Positions 16,621 through 25,108 of a stretch of 64,000 nucleotides of DNA are shown here, piece after piece; position 1 is the stretch's first letter, and each line of letters starts with the position of its first letter. Location: NCBI GenBank assembly GCA_029027985.1, contig CP119076.1, positions 2,726,422 through 2,790,421 on the forward strand, in the 5' to 3' direction. The stretch is from Klebsiella aerogenes. GTDB lineage: Bacteria > Pseudomonadota > Gammaproteobacteria > Enterobacterales > Enterobacteriaceae. The notes beneath the pieces are model-generated. The model saw only the letters and a list, made by a program, of their open reading frames with translations, was not told where the DNA came from and made no database searches. The position numbers and the translations under genes were made by a program.

Positions 16621-17367
16621 ATGCACAAAACCGCCAGACAAAAATTCCTGCTCGAACTCCTGAGCGAAAACGGCCAGGTCAGCATCAGCGATCTGGTTGA
16701 ACGGTTGCGGGTTTCCGCTGATACCGTCCGCCGCGATCTGGGCGATCTGGAAAAACGCGGGCTATTGCAGAAGAACCACGGCGGCGCGATCGCCCTCGAC
16801 CTCTCAGCAATGAATCGTCAGGGACGCAACGCGCTGCTGCCGGAGACCAAACAACGTCTCGGTAGGCTGGTCGCCAGCCATATTCCGCCTGGATCAACAT
16901 TATTTTTAGATGCCGGAAGCACGGTACTGGCCGTTGCCTCCTGCCTTAAAGGCCCGTTGACGGTGATCACCGCCTCCATGGATATCGCCCGGTTATTCGG
17001 CGAACGCGCCGACATCCAGCTCATCCTGCTGGGAGGAAAGTGGGATATGCAGCAGCGGCTGTTTGCCGGTAGCGCAACGCTGGCGCTGCTGGCGCGCTAC
17101 CGCGCCGATATCGCTATCCTCGGCGCCTGCGCGATCCATGCGCAGCAAGGGCTCAGCGCCAGCCAGGAAGCGGATGCGGAAGTCAAACGCGCCATGCTGG
17201 CGGCCAGCGTCGAACACTGGCTGGTGGCCGACCATCTGAAACTCAATCACTGCGAGCCTTATCTGGTCGCCGAACTGAAATACATCGATCGTCTGTTCCT
17301 CGACAAGCCGTGGCACGAGCTTGGCGAAGAGAGTGCAATACAGGTCAGCATCGCTGACGCTGAATAA
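16621..17367 (+). CDS. DeoR-family transcriptional regulator
   Basis: A 248-residue regulator. The N-terminal helix-turn-helix (about 6-57: QVSISDLVERLRVSADTVRRDLGDLEKRG) carries the DeoR signature, and the sugar-phosphate-binding domain contains DAGSTVLAVASCL, LLGGKWD and EAEVKRAML-like blocks. The ATG at 16621 is chosen over the much longer open frame because the DeoR consensus begins there. The downstream oxidoreductase starts 13 bases after its stop with a strong RBS, so the two are co-transcribed and the enzyme is a probable target. It may also act on the ABC island, but nothing in the sequence proves this. Confidence 0.88.
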   Translation: MHKTARQKFLLELLSENGQVSISDLVERLRVSADTVRRDLGDLEKRGLLQKNHGGAIALDLSAMNRQGRNALLPETKQRLGRLVASHIPPGSTLFLDAGSTVLAVASCLKGPLTVITASMDIARLFGERADIQLILLGGKWDMQQRLFAGSATLALLARYRADIAILGACAIHAQQGLSASQEADAEVKRAMLAASVEHWLVADHLKLNHCEPYLVAELKYIDRLFLDKPWHELGEESAIQVSIADAE

Positions 17368-17380
17368 CGTGGAGGAAGTC

Positions 17381-18463
17381 ATGCATAAAGTTATCGCAGG
17401 CGAAGGTAAGAACATTAACATCGCGCTGATCGGCTATGGGTTTGTCGGCAAAACGTTTCACGCGCCGCTGATCAACTCGGTTGCAGGGTTAAAGCTTGCC
17501 GTCGTCGCCTCCCGCGATGAAGCCAGGGTCAAACAGGATCTGACCGATGTCACGGTCATCACCTCCCCGGAAGAAGCCATTCAGCACCCGGACATTGATC
17601 TGGTGGTGATCGCTTCCCCTAACGCCACCCACGCTCCGCTGGCTCGTCTGGCGCTCAACGCTGGCAAGCATGTGGTGGTGGATAAACCCTTTACCCTTGA
17701 TATGCAGGAAGCGCGCGAGCTCATCGCACTGGCTGAAGAAAAACAGTTGCTGCTTTCCGTGTTCCATAACCGCCGTTGGGATAGCGACTACCTCGGGATC
17801 AAACAGATCATCGAACAGGGGGTGATCGGCAAGGTTAAGCATTTTGAGTCGCATATCGACCGCTTCCGCCCGGAAGTGCGCGTGCGCTGGCGTGAGCAGA
17901 ACGTACCGGGAAGCGGCCTGTGGTTTGATATTGGTCCCCACCTGATCGACCAGACTCTGCAACTGTTCGGTCTGCCGCAGTCGGTACAGGGCAACATCGC
18001 GACCCTGCGTCAGGGTGCCGAAATTAATGACTGGGCGCACGTGGTACTGAACTACCCGGAACATAAGGTGATTCTGCACAGCAGCATGCTGGTGGCCGGC
18101 GGCGTCTCGCGCTTTACGGTACATGGCGATAGCGGCAGCGTCGTGAAATTGAAAGCGGATCAGCAGGAAAGCCAACTGCTGGCAGGTGTCGTTCCGGGCA
18201 GCGAAAGCTGGGGCCAGGATGACGACAACATGACGTGGTTTGACGCCAGCTTGCAGGCGCAAACGCTCGCCACGCCGCAAGGCGATCAGCGCCAGTACTA
18301 TATGCAGGTGCGCGATGCCCTGGTCGGCAAAATCGCCAACCCGGTGCCGCCGCTACAGGCACTGGCAGTCATGGCGGTACTGGAAGCCGCGGTTGCCTCG
18401 TCAGAAAACGGCAGCGTGCAGACGCTGGCGTTAACCGCCGACGAGCTGGCCGGGCTTAAGTAA
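17381..18463 (+). CDS. GFO/IDH/MocA-family oxidoreductase (YdgJ-like)
   Basis: A 360-residue NAD(P)-dependent oxidoreductase with Rossmann motif IGYGFVGKTFHAP (about 17-29), the EKP-like signature as VVVDKPF (the catalytic Lys of the family) and a C-terminal alpha/beta domain with WFDIGPHLIDQ. It resembles E. coli YdgJ, whose substrate is unsettled; the family oxidises or reduces sugars, inositols and their derivatives. The ATG at 17381 has a perfect GGAGGAAGTC upstream. It sits in an operon with the DeoR regulator, which suggests carbohydrate-derived metabolism. Confidence 0.87.
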   Translation: MHKVIAGEGKNINIALIGYGFVGKTFHAPLINSVAGLKLAVVASRDEARVKQDLTDVTVITSPEEAIQHPDIDLVVIASPNATHAPLARLALNAGKHVVVDKPFTLDMQEARELIALAEEKQLLLSVFHNRRWDSDYLGIKQIIEQGVIGKVKHFESHIDRFRPEVRVRWREQNVPGSGLWFDIGPHLIDQTLQLFGLPQSVQGNIATLRQGAEINDWAHVVLNYPEHKVILHSSMLVAGGVSRFTVHGDSGSVVKLKADQQESQLLAGVVPGSESWGQDDDNMTWFDASLQAQTLATPQGDQRQYYMQVRDALVGKIANPVPPLQALAVMAVLEAAVASSENGSVQTLALTADELAGLK

Positions 18464-18479
18464 GTTTGCTCCACGACTT

Positions 18480-18503
18480 GCGGCTGCGCCTCAACGCAGC
18501 CGC
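18480..18503 (+). terminator. Hairpin after the oxidoreductase gene
   Basis: A perfect 9-bp G/C stem gcggctgcg/cgcagccgc with loop cctcaa lies 17 bases after the stop. No T-run follows, so it may act as an mRNA 3' stabiliser as much as a terminator. Confidence 0.5.
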
Positions 18504-18666
18504 TACTCCTCCCTTTCCTGACGAGCACAGGTGGCCATTTCGGTCGCCTATTGCTTACTGGAAATTTCCCACAATTGGGCGCAGGATATAATCGAATGCC
18601 TGATTATTGTGGTAACGCCCCACTAGCTTTGCGGACGCCGCCCGACACACTGGACAGGAGATTGTC

Positions 18667-18861
18667 ATGTATTACACGTTAGGAGAAAAAACCCTCCACT
18701 TTTATCGCTATCAGTGCCGCTACTACGTCGCCCACTGGGATGGCGGCCACGTCATGACCGAGCAGTTCAAGCCGTTTATCGCCGGGATCAGCGAAAAGAC
18801 CGGCCTCGAAGCGAAGCGTGTTGAAGCGGTCGCTCGCGATTACTTCACTAACGTGGATTAA
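18667..18861 (+). CDS. Conserved-looking 64-residue protein of unknown function
   Basis: A small ORF with a good ribosome site (AGGAGATTGTC-ATG). The protein is aromatic-rich at the start (MYYTLGEKTLHFYRYQCRYY) and has a helical basic/acidic end (SEKTGLEAKRVEAVARDYF). There is no signal peptide, membrane helix or known motif. It stands alone between two hairpins and so is probably monocistronic. The codon use is ordinary for the neighbourhood, which supports a real gene. Function unknown. Confidence 0.65.
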   Translation: MYYTLGEKTLHFYRYQCRYYVAHWDGGHVMTEQFKPFIAGISEKTGLEAKRVEAVARDYFTNVD

Positions 18862-18876
18862 TATCTGACCGCTTCT

Positions 18877-18905
18877 CTTTGCCGCTACCGCTGGCGGCGG
18901 CAAAG
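18877..18905 (+). terminator. Hairpin after the 64-residue ORF
   Basis: A 9-bp stem ctttgccgc/gcggcaaag with an 11-base loop, 16 bases past the stop. The tail ctttcccc has few T. Confidence 0.5.
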
Positions 18906-19038
18906 CTTTCCCCACTCCCCTGACTAAATCTCTGCATCCAACCGCCATCAATAAGGATAATTGAGCCTCCTCGCGGTTCGCTTTCTGACCTGTGGCAGGC
19001 TATATCTTATTCATCTTTATCGTGGGAGGAACAAGGAT

Positions 19039-19605
19039 ATGGGCAAGAAAATTTTGATGCTGGTGGGTGATTACGCGGAAGATTACGAAACCATGGTGCC
19101 GTTTCAGGCGTTACAGATGATTGGCCATCAGGTCGATGCCGTCTGTCCTGATAAAGTCAAAGGCGACTACATCATGACGGCGATTCATGATTTTGACGGC
19201 GCGCAAACCTACAGCGAAAAACCCGGCCACCGTTTTGTGCTTAACGCCGATTTTGCCGCCGCCGCAGAGCAGGACTATGACGCCCTGCTGATCCCTGGCG
19301 GCCGCGCGCCGGAGTATCTGCGCCTGAACGATCAGGTGATTAAACTGGTACAGGCATTCGACGCCGCGCGGAAACCGATCGCCGCCGTTTGCCATGGCCC
19401 GCAACTGCTGGCCGCCGCGGGCATTCTTAAAGGACGTACCTGCAGCGCTTATCCGGCCTGCGCCCCGGAGGTCCGGCTCAGCGGCGGGCATTACGCCGAT
19501 ATTGGTATCGATCAGGCGCATGTTGACGGCAATCTGGTGACCGCCCCGGCCTGGCCCGCCCATCCACAGTGGTTGGCAAAATTTGCCGAGGTGTTGCAAC
19601 AGTAG
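19039..19605 (+). CDS. DJ-1/PfpI family protein
   Basis: A 188-residue class I glutamine-amidotransferase-like protein. The nucleophile elbow AAVCHGPQ carries the reactive Cys, the acidic partner sits in the early EDYETMVPF segment, and [13 protein letters not shown] forms the oxyanion region. Family members act as cysteine peptidase-like enzymes, glyoxalases or protein/nucleotide deglycases; the closest group is PfpI-like. The ATG at 19039 follows GGGAGGAACAAGGAT; the longer open frame from 18961 is not supported. It stands alone and converges with mppA. Confidence 0.88.
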   Translation: MGKKILMLVGDYAEDYETMVPFQALQMIGHQVDAVCPDKVKGDYIMTAIHDFDGAQTYSEKPGHRFVLNADFAAAAEQDYDALLIPGGRAPEYLRLNDQVIKLVQAFDAARKPIAAVCHGPQLLAAAGILKGRTCSAYPACAPEVRLSGGHYADIGIDQAHVDGNLVTAPAWPAHPQWLAKFAEVLQQ

Positions 19606-19624
19606 ATCGTATACTTCAGGCGAG

Positions 19625-19650
19625 AACTGGCGCAGCGCACTGCGCCAGTT
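19625..19650. terminator. Shared hairpin between the DJ-1 gene and mppA
   Basis: A perfect 11-bp stem aactggcgcag/ctgcgccagtt with a 4-base loop between convergent genes. Tails are tcaaatg and tcgcctg, so T-runs are short. Confidence 0.6.
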
Positions 19651-19695
19651 TCAAATGTAGCCGTGGTTGCTGCGTGCGCAGACAACCACTCTGCA

Positions 19696-21312
19696 TCAGT
19701 GCTTCACGATATACATGGTGCGGCTGTAGGCCACGTCTTCCGGGTTGCTGATCGGGTATCCTTTCAGCCACGGTTTAATCAGACGCCCGTTGGTGTACTG
19801 ATAAATCGGCGCGATCGGTGCTTTTGCCATGATGATCTTTTCCGCCGCGTTGTAATCATCATTGCGCGCTTTTTCAGACGTCTCCTGCGCCGCCTGGGCG
19901 AGGATTTTGTCATATGCCGGATCGTTAAAGCGCGAAATATTGCCGCTATGGGTGGAGGTGAGCAGCGACAGGAAGGTCGACGGTTCGTTGTAATCTCCGA
20001 CCCACGACGCGCGAATGACGTCAAAGTTGCCCGTATTGCGGCTATCAATATAGGTCTTCCACTCCTGGTTCTGTAGCTTTACATCCACGCCCAGGTTTTT
20101 CTTCCACATTGACGCCACCGCGATGGCAATTTTCTGGTGGTTTTCCGAGGTGTTGTACAACAGTGTCAGCTTCAGCGGACGGTTCGGGCCATAGCCGGCT
20201 GCCGCCAGCAGGGCTTTAGCCTGCGCATTGAGTTCGGCCTGGCTCATGCTCTCGAATTGTGATGGCTGCGGCGTAAAGCCTGCGGTCACGTCAGGGGTGA
20301 AGCGCCAGGCGGGTTTCTCGCCAGTGCCAAGGATCTTCTCCGCCATGATCCGTCGGTCGATGGTCATGCTCAGCGCCAGGCGCACGCGCTCATCAGCGGT
20401 CGGCCCCTTTTGCGTGTTGAAGGCGTAATAATAGGTTCCCAATTGCGGTGGGGTATAAACCTGGCCGGGGATATCCTTCAGCAGTTTCTGATACATGTTT
20501 TTCGGGAAGGATTCCGTGATATCAATATCCCCCGCCAGATAGCGTTTAGTCGCCAACGATTCCTGATTAATCGGTACAAAGGTGACCTGTTTAATCACAG
20601 TTTTATCGTTGTCCCAGTAATGGCTATTCGGCACGACCACCAGTTTCTCGTTCACCACCCGGTCTTTCAGCACATAGGCGCCGTTACCGATAAGGCTGCC
20701 CGGACGAGTCCAGTTAGCGCCGCTTTCGACATTGGCTTTCTGTACCGGGTAGAAAGCAAAACTGGCGGTTAAATTAGTGAACCACGGCAGTGGCTTATCC
20801 AGCTGCACGCGCAGCGTGCGGGCATCGACGGCGGTGACCCCAAGGGTATCCGGCGCGGCTTTGCCATCAATAATATTTTGCGCATTGTTGATACCCGCTA
20901 ACGCGGCAAACCAGGCAAACGGCGAGGTCGTTTTCGGATCCACCAGCCGCTGCCAGCTGTAGACGAAATCCTGCGCCGTCACCGGCGTACCGTCTGACCA
21001 GCGCGCGTTGTCACGCAGGGTAAAGGTCCAGACGCGGTTATCATTGCTCTGCCAGCGCGTCGCGACGCCAGGAATGATATTGCCCTTGCCATCCTGGTTG
21101 ACCAGCCCTTCGAACAGATCGCGAATCACCTGAATTTCCGGCAGGCCGACGGCTTTGGCGGGATCTAATGACGCGGGCTCGTCTTTAATATGGCGTACCA
21201 GCTGCTGTTTTTCGGCTAATACGGTTCCCGGAGGCACATCCGCCGCCCAGGCAAGAGAAGAAACGCTGGCTAACCACAGCGCGCCGCATGTCAATGTGAC
21301 AGGATACTTCAT
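19696..21312 (-). CDS. mppA: Periplasmic murein-peptide-binding protein MppA
   Basis: A 538-residue SBP family 5 protein very close to E. coli MppA. The signal peptide ends at SSLAWA before ADVPPGT. MppA binds L-Ala-gamma-D-Glu-meso-Dap and hands it to the OppBCDF membrane complex, so murein tripeptide released during wall growth is taken back up. It is encoded next to mpaA and ycjG, which process the same peptide in the cytoplasm. It is a different branch from the binding protein at 10168-11700. Confidence 0.95.
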   Translation of the reverse strand: MKYPVTLTCGALWLASVSSLAWAADVPPGTVLAEKQQLVRHIKDEPASLDPAKAVGLPEIQVIRDLFEGLVNQDGKGNIIPGVATRWQSNDNRVWTFTLRDNARWSDGTPVTAQDFVYSWQRLVDPKTTSPFAWFAALAGINNAQNIIDGKAAPDTLGVTAVDARTLRVQLDKPLPWFTNLTASFAFYPVQKANVESGANWTRPGSLIGNGAYVLKDRVVNEKLVVVPNSHYWDNDKTVIKQVTFVPINQESLATKRYLAGDIDITESFPKNMYQKLLKDIPGQVYTPPQLGTYYYAFNTQKGPTADERVRLALSMTIDRRIMAEKILGTGEKPAWRFTPDVTAGFTPQPSQFESMSQAELNAQAKALLAAAGYGPNRPLKLTLLYNTSENHQKIAIAVASMWKKNLGVDVKLQNQEWKTYIDSRNTGNFDVIRASWVGDYNEPSTFLSLLTSTHSGNISRFNDPAYDKILAQAAQETSEKARNDDYNAAEKIIMAKAPIAPIYQYTNGRLIKPWLKGYPISNPEDVAYSRTMYIVKH

Positions 21313-21500
21313 AAGATCCCCTTTGAAATGAACAAACCAGTGCTGGCAGAGCGATAATTATTTGTTTCCCCACCTGAAATTGCAAACGGCTTGTGATAGA
21401 AAATTGACATGGCGAGTTTTTTCGCCAGAGATGGAAACTGTTTGATTCCGGGACGCTTTTCTACAACACTGCTAACAATAACCTGCTGACAGGATACTCT

Positions 21501-22214
21501 ATGCCCGTTTCACGCCCTCGCCCCCTACGCGGCGCTTTCCCGCCAGGCACGCAACGCTACGGCCAGTCGCATCTCGGCGCGCCGCTGTTATGGTTTCCCG
21601 CTCCGCTGGCCGATAGCCGTAGCGGGCTGATTATCGCTGGCACCCACGGCGATGAAAACTCGTCGATCGTCACCCTCTCCTGCGCGCTACGCACGCTCAA
21701 GCCAGAGCTTCGCCGCCACCATGTCGTGTTGACGGTTAACCCGGATGGTTGTCAGTTGGGATTGCGCGCCAACGCGCGCGGCATCGATCTCAATCGCAAC
21801 TTCCCGGCCGCCAACTGGAAGGCGGGAGAAACGGTCTATCGCTGGAATAGCGCCGCGGAAGCACGCGATGTGGTGCTATTAACCGGCGAAAAACCGGGGT
21901 CCGAACCGGAAACCCAGGCGCTATGCCAACTGATCCATCAGATCCACCCGGCGTGGGTGGTCTCTTTCCACGATCCGCTGGCCTGCATTGAAGATCCCGG
22001 CCATAGCGAGCTGGGGCAATGGCTCGCCGGAGCGTTTAATTTGCCGCTGGTGAGTAGCGTCGGTTATGAAACGCCCGGTTCCTTCGGCAGCTGGTGCGCC
22101 GATATCGGCCTGCCCTGCATTACCGCCGAATTCCCGCCGGTATCCGCCGACGACGCCACAGAAAAGTACCTCACGGCGATGACCGATTTACTGCACTGGC
22201 ACACTCACAAATGA
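21501..22214 (+). CDS. mpaA: Murein tripeptide amidase MpaA
   Basis: A 237-residue zinc carboxypeptidase (M14 family) that cuts gamma-D-Glu-meso-Dap in imported murein tripeptide. Zinc ligands are H49 and E52 in GTHGDE with the later His in VSFHDP; substrate residues are in DLNRNFPAANW, and the catalytic Glu is in ITAEFPP. It is divergent from mppA and overlaps the 3' end of ycjG by ten bases. It lacks the last few residues of the E. coli protein. Confidence 0.95.
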   Translation: MPVSRPRPLRGAFPPGTQRYGQSHLGAPLLWFPAPLADSRSGLIIAGTHGDENSSIVTLSCALRTLKPELRRHHVVLTVNPDGCQLGLRANARGIDLNRNFPAANWKAGETVYRWNSAAEARDVVLLTGEKPGSEPETQALCQLIHQIHPAWVVSFHDPLACIEDPGHSELGQWLAGAFNLPLVSSVGYETPGSFGSWCADIGLPCITAEFPPVSADDATEKYLTAMTDLLHWHTHK

Positions 22215-23170
22215 AGTACGCCGGTGCTGAAACGCAGCGCCGGCTCCACATCCGCCGCCAGCCAGGTCGGGCCGTCCAGGTCAGCGAAACGGGCCAGCGG
22301 CGCCAGCGGCAACGCGGCGCTTATCGCCCGAGACGTGCAGAGCATGCAGCCCAGCATCCGTTCGAAGCCCAGCTGTTCCGCCTCCTGTGCTAACAACAGC
22401 GCTTCGGTCAGGCCGCCGGTCTTATCCAGCTTAATGTTGACCATTTCATAGCGCCCCTGCAGCGCCGCCAGACTTTCGCGGGTGTGGCAACTCTCATCGG
22501 CACAGATCGGCAGCGGATGGATAAAGTTGTCCAGCGCCTCGTCCGCTCCGGCTGGCAACGGCTGCTCAAGCATCGCCACGCCAATATCAGCCAACAGCTG
22601 ACAGCGCGCCGCCAGCCCTTCGCTATGCCACGCTTCGTTAGCGTCAACGATTAACGTTGCCTGCGGCACGACGCCGCGAATCGCAATCAACCGTTCGCTA
22701 ATCAAATAGTCGTCGAGCTTAATCTTAAGCAGCCGCGCCCCTTTCTCCCATAGCGCGGCGGCGCTGGCCGCCATCTGTTCCGGGGTGCCGATCACCACGG
22801 TTTGCGCCGTCGTCACTGCGCGCGGCAGATTCACGCTAAGTAACTGTGGCAGCGTTTTGCCCACGCGCCGCGCCGCTAAATCCCATAGCGCGCAGTCTAC
22901 GGCATTACGCGCGGCCCCTGCCGGCAGCAGGCTTTGTACCTGTTCGCGCGTGGCGCCGCGTTCAAGCTGTTCGCCGATCGTCACAATCTGCGCCATCACC
23001 GAGGCGATGCTCTCGCCGTAGCGCGGATAGGGCGTACATTCACCCACCCCTTTTATGCCGTCTTCTTCTATTTCCACCACCACAACTTTGGCCTCGCTGC
23101 GGCTGCCGCGAGAGATAACAAACGGCGTGTGCAGCGGCCATGATTCTTCAAACACTCGAAAATTGCGCAT
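22205..23170 (-). CDS. ycjG: L-Ala-D/L-Glu epimerase YcjG
   Basis: A 321-residue enolase-superfamily enzyme of the muconate-lactonising subgroup. It epimerises the L-Ala-D-Glu dipeptide left after MpaA, letting it be hydrolysed and reused. Catalytic lysines and metal ligands are visible in LLKIKLD (KxK), LIVDANEAW, LEQPLP and ADESCH, with the second Lys in VNIKLDKTGG. The ATG at 23170 gives the E. coli length; the frame extends 21 codons further upstream without conservation. It converges with mpaA. Confidence 0.95.
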   Translation of the reverse strand: MRNFRVFEESWPLHTPFVISRGSRSEAKVVVVEIEEDGIKGVGECTPYPRYGESIASVMAQIVTIGEQLERGATREQVQSLLPAGAARNAVDCALWDLAARRVGKTLPQLLSVNLPRAVTTAQTVVIGTPEQMAASAAALWEKGARLLKIKLDDYLISERLIAIRGVVPQATLIVDANEAWHSEGLAARCQLLADIGVAMLEQPLPAGADEALDNFIHPLPICADESCHTRESLAALQGRYEMVNIKLDKTGGLTEALLLAQEAEQLGFERMLGCMLCTSRAISAALPLAPLARFADLDGPTWLAADVEPALRFSTGVLHL

Positions 23171-23272
23171 TCCCTGGGCCTCATCGGTAAATGTTAAATA
23201 GAGTTTGCCGTGTTGCTGGCTGATGTCATACACTAACTATGACGTTAACTATATGTAAACAGGAAGATAACC

Positions 23273-23779
23273 ATGTCCCAAACCGTACATTTCCAGGGTA
23301 ACCCAGTTTCTGTTCAGGGCGCCATTCCGCAGGCAGGCGCTAAGGCGCAGCCGTTTACGCTGGTCGCCAAAGATCTCTCTGACGTCACGCTGAGCCAATA
23401 CGCTGGCAAACGTAAAGTACTGAATATTTTCCCGAGCATCGATACCGGCGTATGCGCGGCATCGGTTCGCAAATTCAACCAACTGGCTTCTGAGCTGAGC
23501 AACACCGTTGTGCTGTGCATCTCCGCTGACCTGCCGTTCGCGCAATCCCGCTTCTGCGGCGCAGAAGGCCTGAGCAATGTCGTGACGCTGTCCACCCTGC
23601 GCGCCCCGCAGTTCCTGGCAGATTACGGTGTGGCTATCTCCGCAGGCCCGCTGGCGGGTCTGGCCGCTCGCGCCGTCGTGGTTATTGATGAAAACGACCA
23701 GGTAGTCTACAGCCAACTGGTTAATGAAATCACCGAAGAGCCGGATTACGACGCAGCGCTGGCTGCGCTGAAAGCGTAA
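23273..23779 (+). CDS. tpx: Thiol peroxidase Tpx
   Basis: A 168-residue atypical 2-Cys peroxiredoxin that reduces peroxides, preferring alkyl hydroperoxides, with electrons from thioredoxin in the periplasm/cytoplasm interface. The peroxidatic Cys61 lies in [10 protein letters not shown] and the resolving Cys95 in SRFCGAEG; Cys82 is also kept. The ribosome site AGGAAGATAACC precedes the ATG. It is monocistronic with a strong terminator. Confidence 0.97.
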   Translation: MSQTVHFQGNPVSVQGAIPQAGAKAQPFTLVAKDLSDVTLSQYAGKRKVLNIFPSIDTGVCAASVRKFNQLASELSNTVVLCISADLPFAQSRFCGAEGLSNVVTLSTLRAPQFLADYGVAISAGPLAGLAARAVVVIDENDQVVYSQLVNEITEEPDYDAALAALKA

Positions 23780-23803
23780 TCGCTTCAGTTTCTATCCTGC
23801 TAA

Positions 23804-23830
23804 GCCTCCTTCACCGGAGGCTTTTTTCTT
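23804..23830 (+). terminator. tpx rho-independent terminator
   Basis: Stem gcctcc/ggaggc with loop ttcacc, directly followed by tttttt. It lies inside the 3' end of the convergent abrB-like gene. Confidence 0.9.
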
Positions 23831-24878
23831 TGCGCGGCGCATAGCGCGAAATCAACCGCGCGATAGCCGGGCCAGTCAGCAATATGGTGAATAGACGCAG
23901 CGTCTGCATCGCCATTATAAAAGACATGTCCGCCCGGGTACCGACGGCGATAATTGCCACCGTGTCCAGCCCGCCGGGGCTGGTCGCCAGATAGGCGGTC
24001 AGGAAATCCAGCGGCAGCAGATGCGTCAACGCTAATGCCATCAGCGCGCACAGCGTGATCAACCCGACGATCGCCGTGATGATTTGCGGTAGCGTCTTCA
24101 GCGCCAACATAAAAATCTCGCGATTGAACTGCAGCCCGACCGTCCAACCAAGCGCGGTATAGGCCAGTACCAGCAGCCATTCCGGCAACTCCAGCAAAAC
24201 CCACTCTCCGCCCTGCGCCAATGCGCCAGCCAGCATCGGTAACAGCATCGCCCCGGAAGGAATGCGTAAACGTAGCCCAAGCCAGCCGGCAGCGGCGGTA
24301 AGCAGCAGCGTAAGCGGTAGGTTAACCGTGAGCGGCGGGAACCAGACGATCTGCTGGGTCATCTCCTGCGCTTCGCCGCCGAGCGCGAAACGCACCACCA
24401 TCACCGCCGCGCCAACCACGAACAGCACCCGCAGATACTGCATCAGGGCCACCAGTCGAACGTCGGCGCCATACTCCTGCGCCATCACCACCATCGCCGA
24501 CGCGCCGCCCGGCGAACTGCCCCAGGCGCCCGTCGCCCCCGGCAGCGAGCTATAGCGCACCAACAACCAGCCAGTGAGCGCGCTGATAGCCAGCGTGGAG
24601 ACAAGGATAATCAGCACCAGTACCCAATTGGCGGCTAATACGCCGAAAATCGACGACGTTAGCGCGCGGGCAATCATGCAGCCGATAATGGCCTGAGCGG
24701 CGATAAAGAATGGGCGTGGAAGACGAATTTTGGCGCCACGGAGGCTGAGGGTAATCCCGGCGATTAATGGGCCCAGCAGCGGTGCCGCGGGGAGATGGAG
24801 CCAGAACAGCACAAAAGAAAGCACGGCGGAAAGTGCCAGTAACATCATCCACTGAGGCCAATCCCGTTGCAGCGCCAA
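23811..24878 (-). CDS. AbrB-family membrane protein
   Basis: A 355-residue integral membrane protein with about ten hydrophobic segments arranged as two similar halves. Each half has an APLLGPLIAG- or PSGAMLLPMLAG-like proline/glycine loop and a GA(T)GAWGSSPGGASAM or YLATSPGGLDTVAI motif, hallmarks of the AbrB (PF05145) family. Despite the name this is not a DNA-binding protein; the E. coli namesake has been reported only as a putative regulator, and transport is the likelier role. Its end overlaps the tpx terminator. In E. coli the abrB gene lies elsewhere. Confidence 0.82.
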   Translation of the reverse strand: MALQRDWPQWMMLLALSAVLSFVLFWLHLPAAPLLGPLIAGITLSLRGAKIRLPRPFFIAAQAIIGCMIARALTSSIFGVLAANWVLVLIILVSTLAISALTGWLLVRYSSLPGATGAWGSSPGGASAMVVMAQEYGADVRLVALMQYLRVLFVVGAAVMVVRFALGGEAQEMTQQIVWFPPLTVNLPLTLLLTAAAGWLGLRLRIPSGAMLLPMLAGALAQGGEWVLLELPEWLLVLAYTALGWTVGLQFNREIFMLALKTLPQIITAIVGLITLCALMALALTHLLPLDFLTAYLATSPGGLDTVAIIAVGTRADMSFIMAMQTLRLFTILLTGPAIARLISRYAPRKEKSLR

Positions 24879-24903
24879 CTGTCACCCTCCCAGTAAAAAT
24901 GAA

Positions 24904-25030
24904 TATACCCGTCATACTTCAAGTTGCATGCACGTTGGCTTTCCTCGCTCACCCCAGTCACTTACTAAAGTAAGCTCCTGGGGGTTCTCTGCGTCGCCGC
25001 CTTCCTGCAACTCGAATTATTTAGGGTATA
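24904..25030. repeat. ERIC (IRU) element
   Basis: A 127-bp imperfect palindrome bounded by tataccc and gggtata. It contains cgctcaccccagtcacttact and agtaagctcctgggggttc, the two conserved arms used as classical ERIC primer sites. It fills most of the gap between the abrB-like gene and tyrR, and transcripts through it could fold into one long hairpin. Confidence 0.93.
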
Positions 25031-25108
25031 GAAACGAAATGTAGACAGAAACGTCGTCGAAAAAACGCAAAATACGCCAGCCGCGCGAAGGCGGCCGGCT
25101 ATAGCAAT

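Noticed and set aside
17489-18280. 263-codon minus-strand frame opposite the oxidoreductase
   Set aside because: Shadow of a conserved GFO/IDH gene.
21410-21427. Hairpin tggcga/tcgcca between mppA and mpaA as an operator
   Set aside because: Short stem with a T-rich loop; no known regulator pattern fits.
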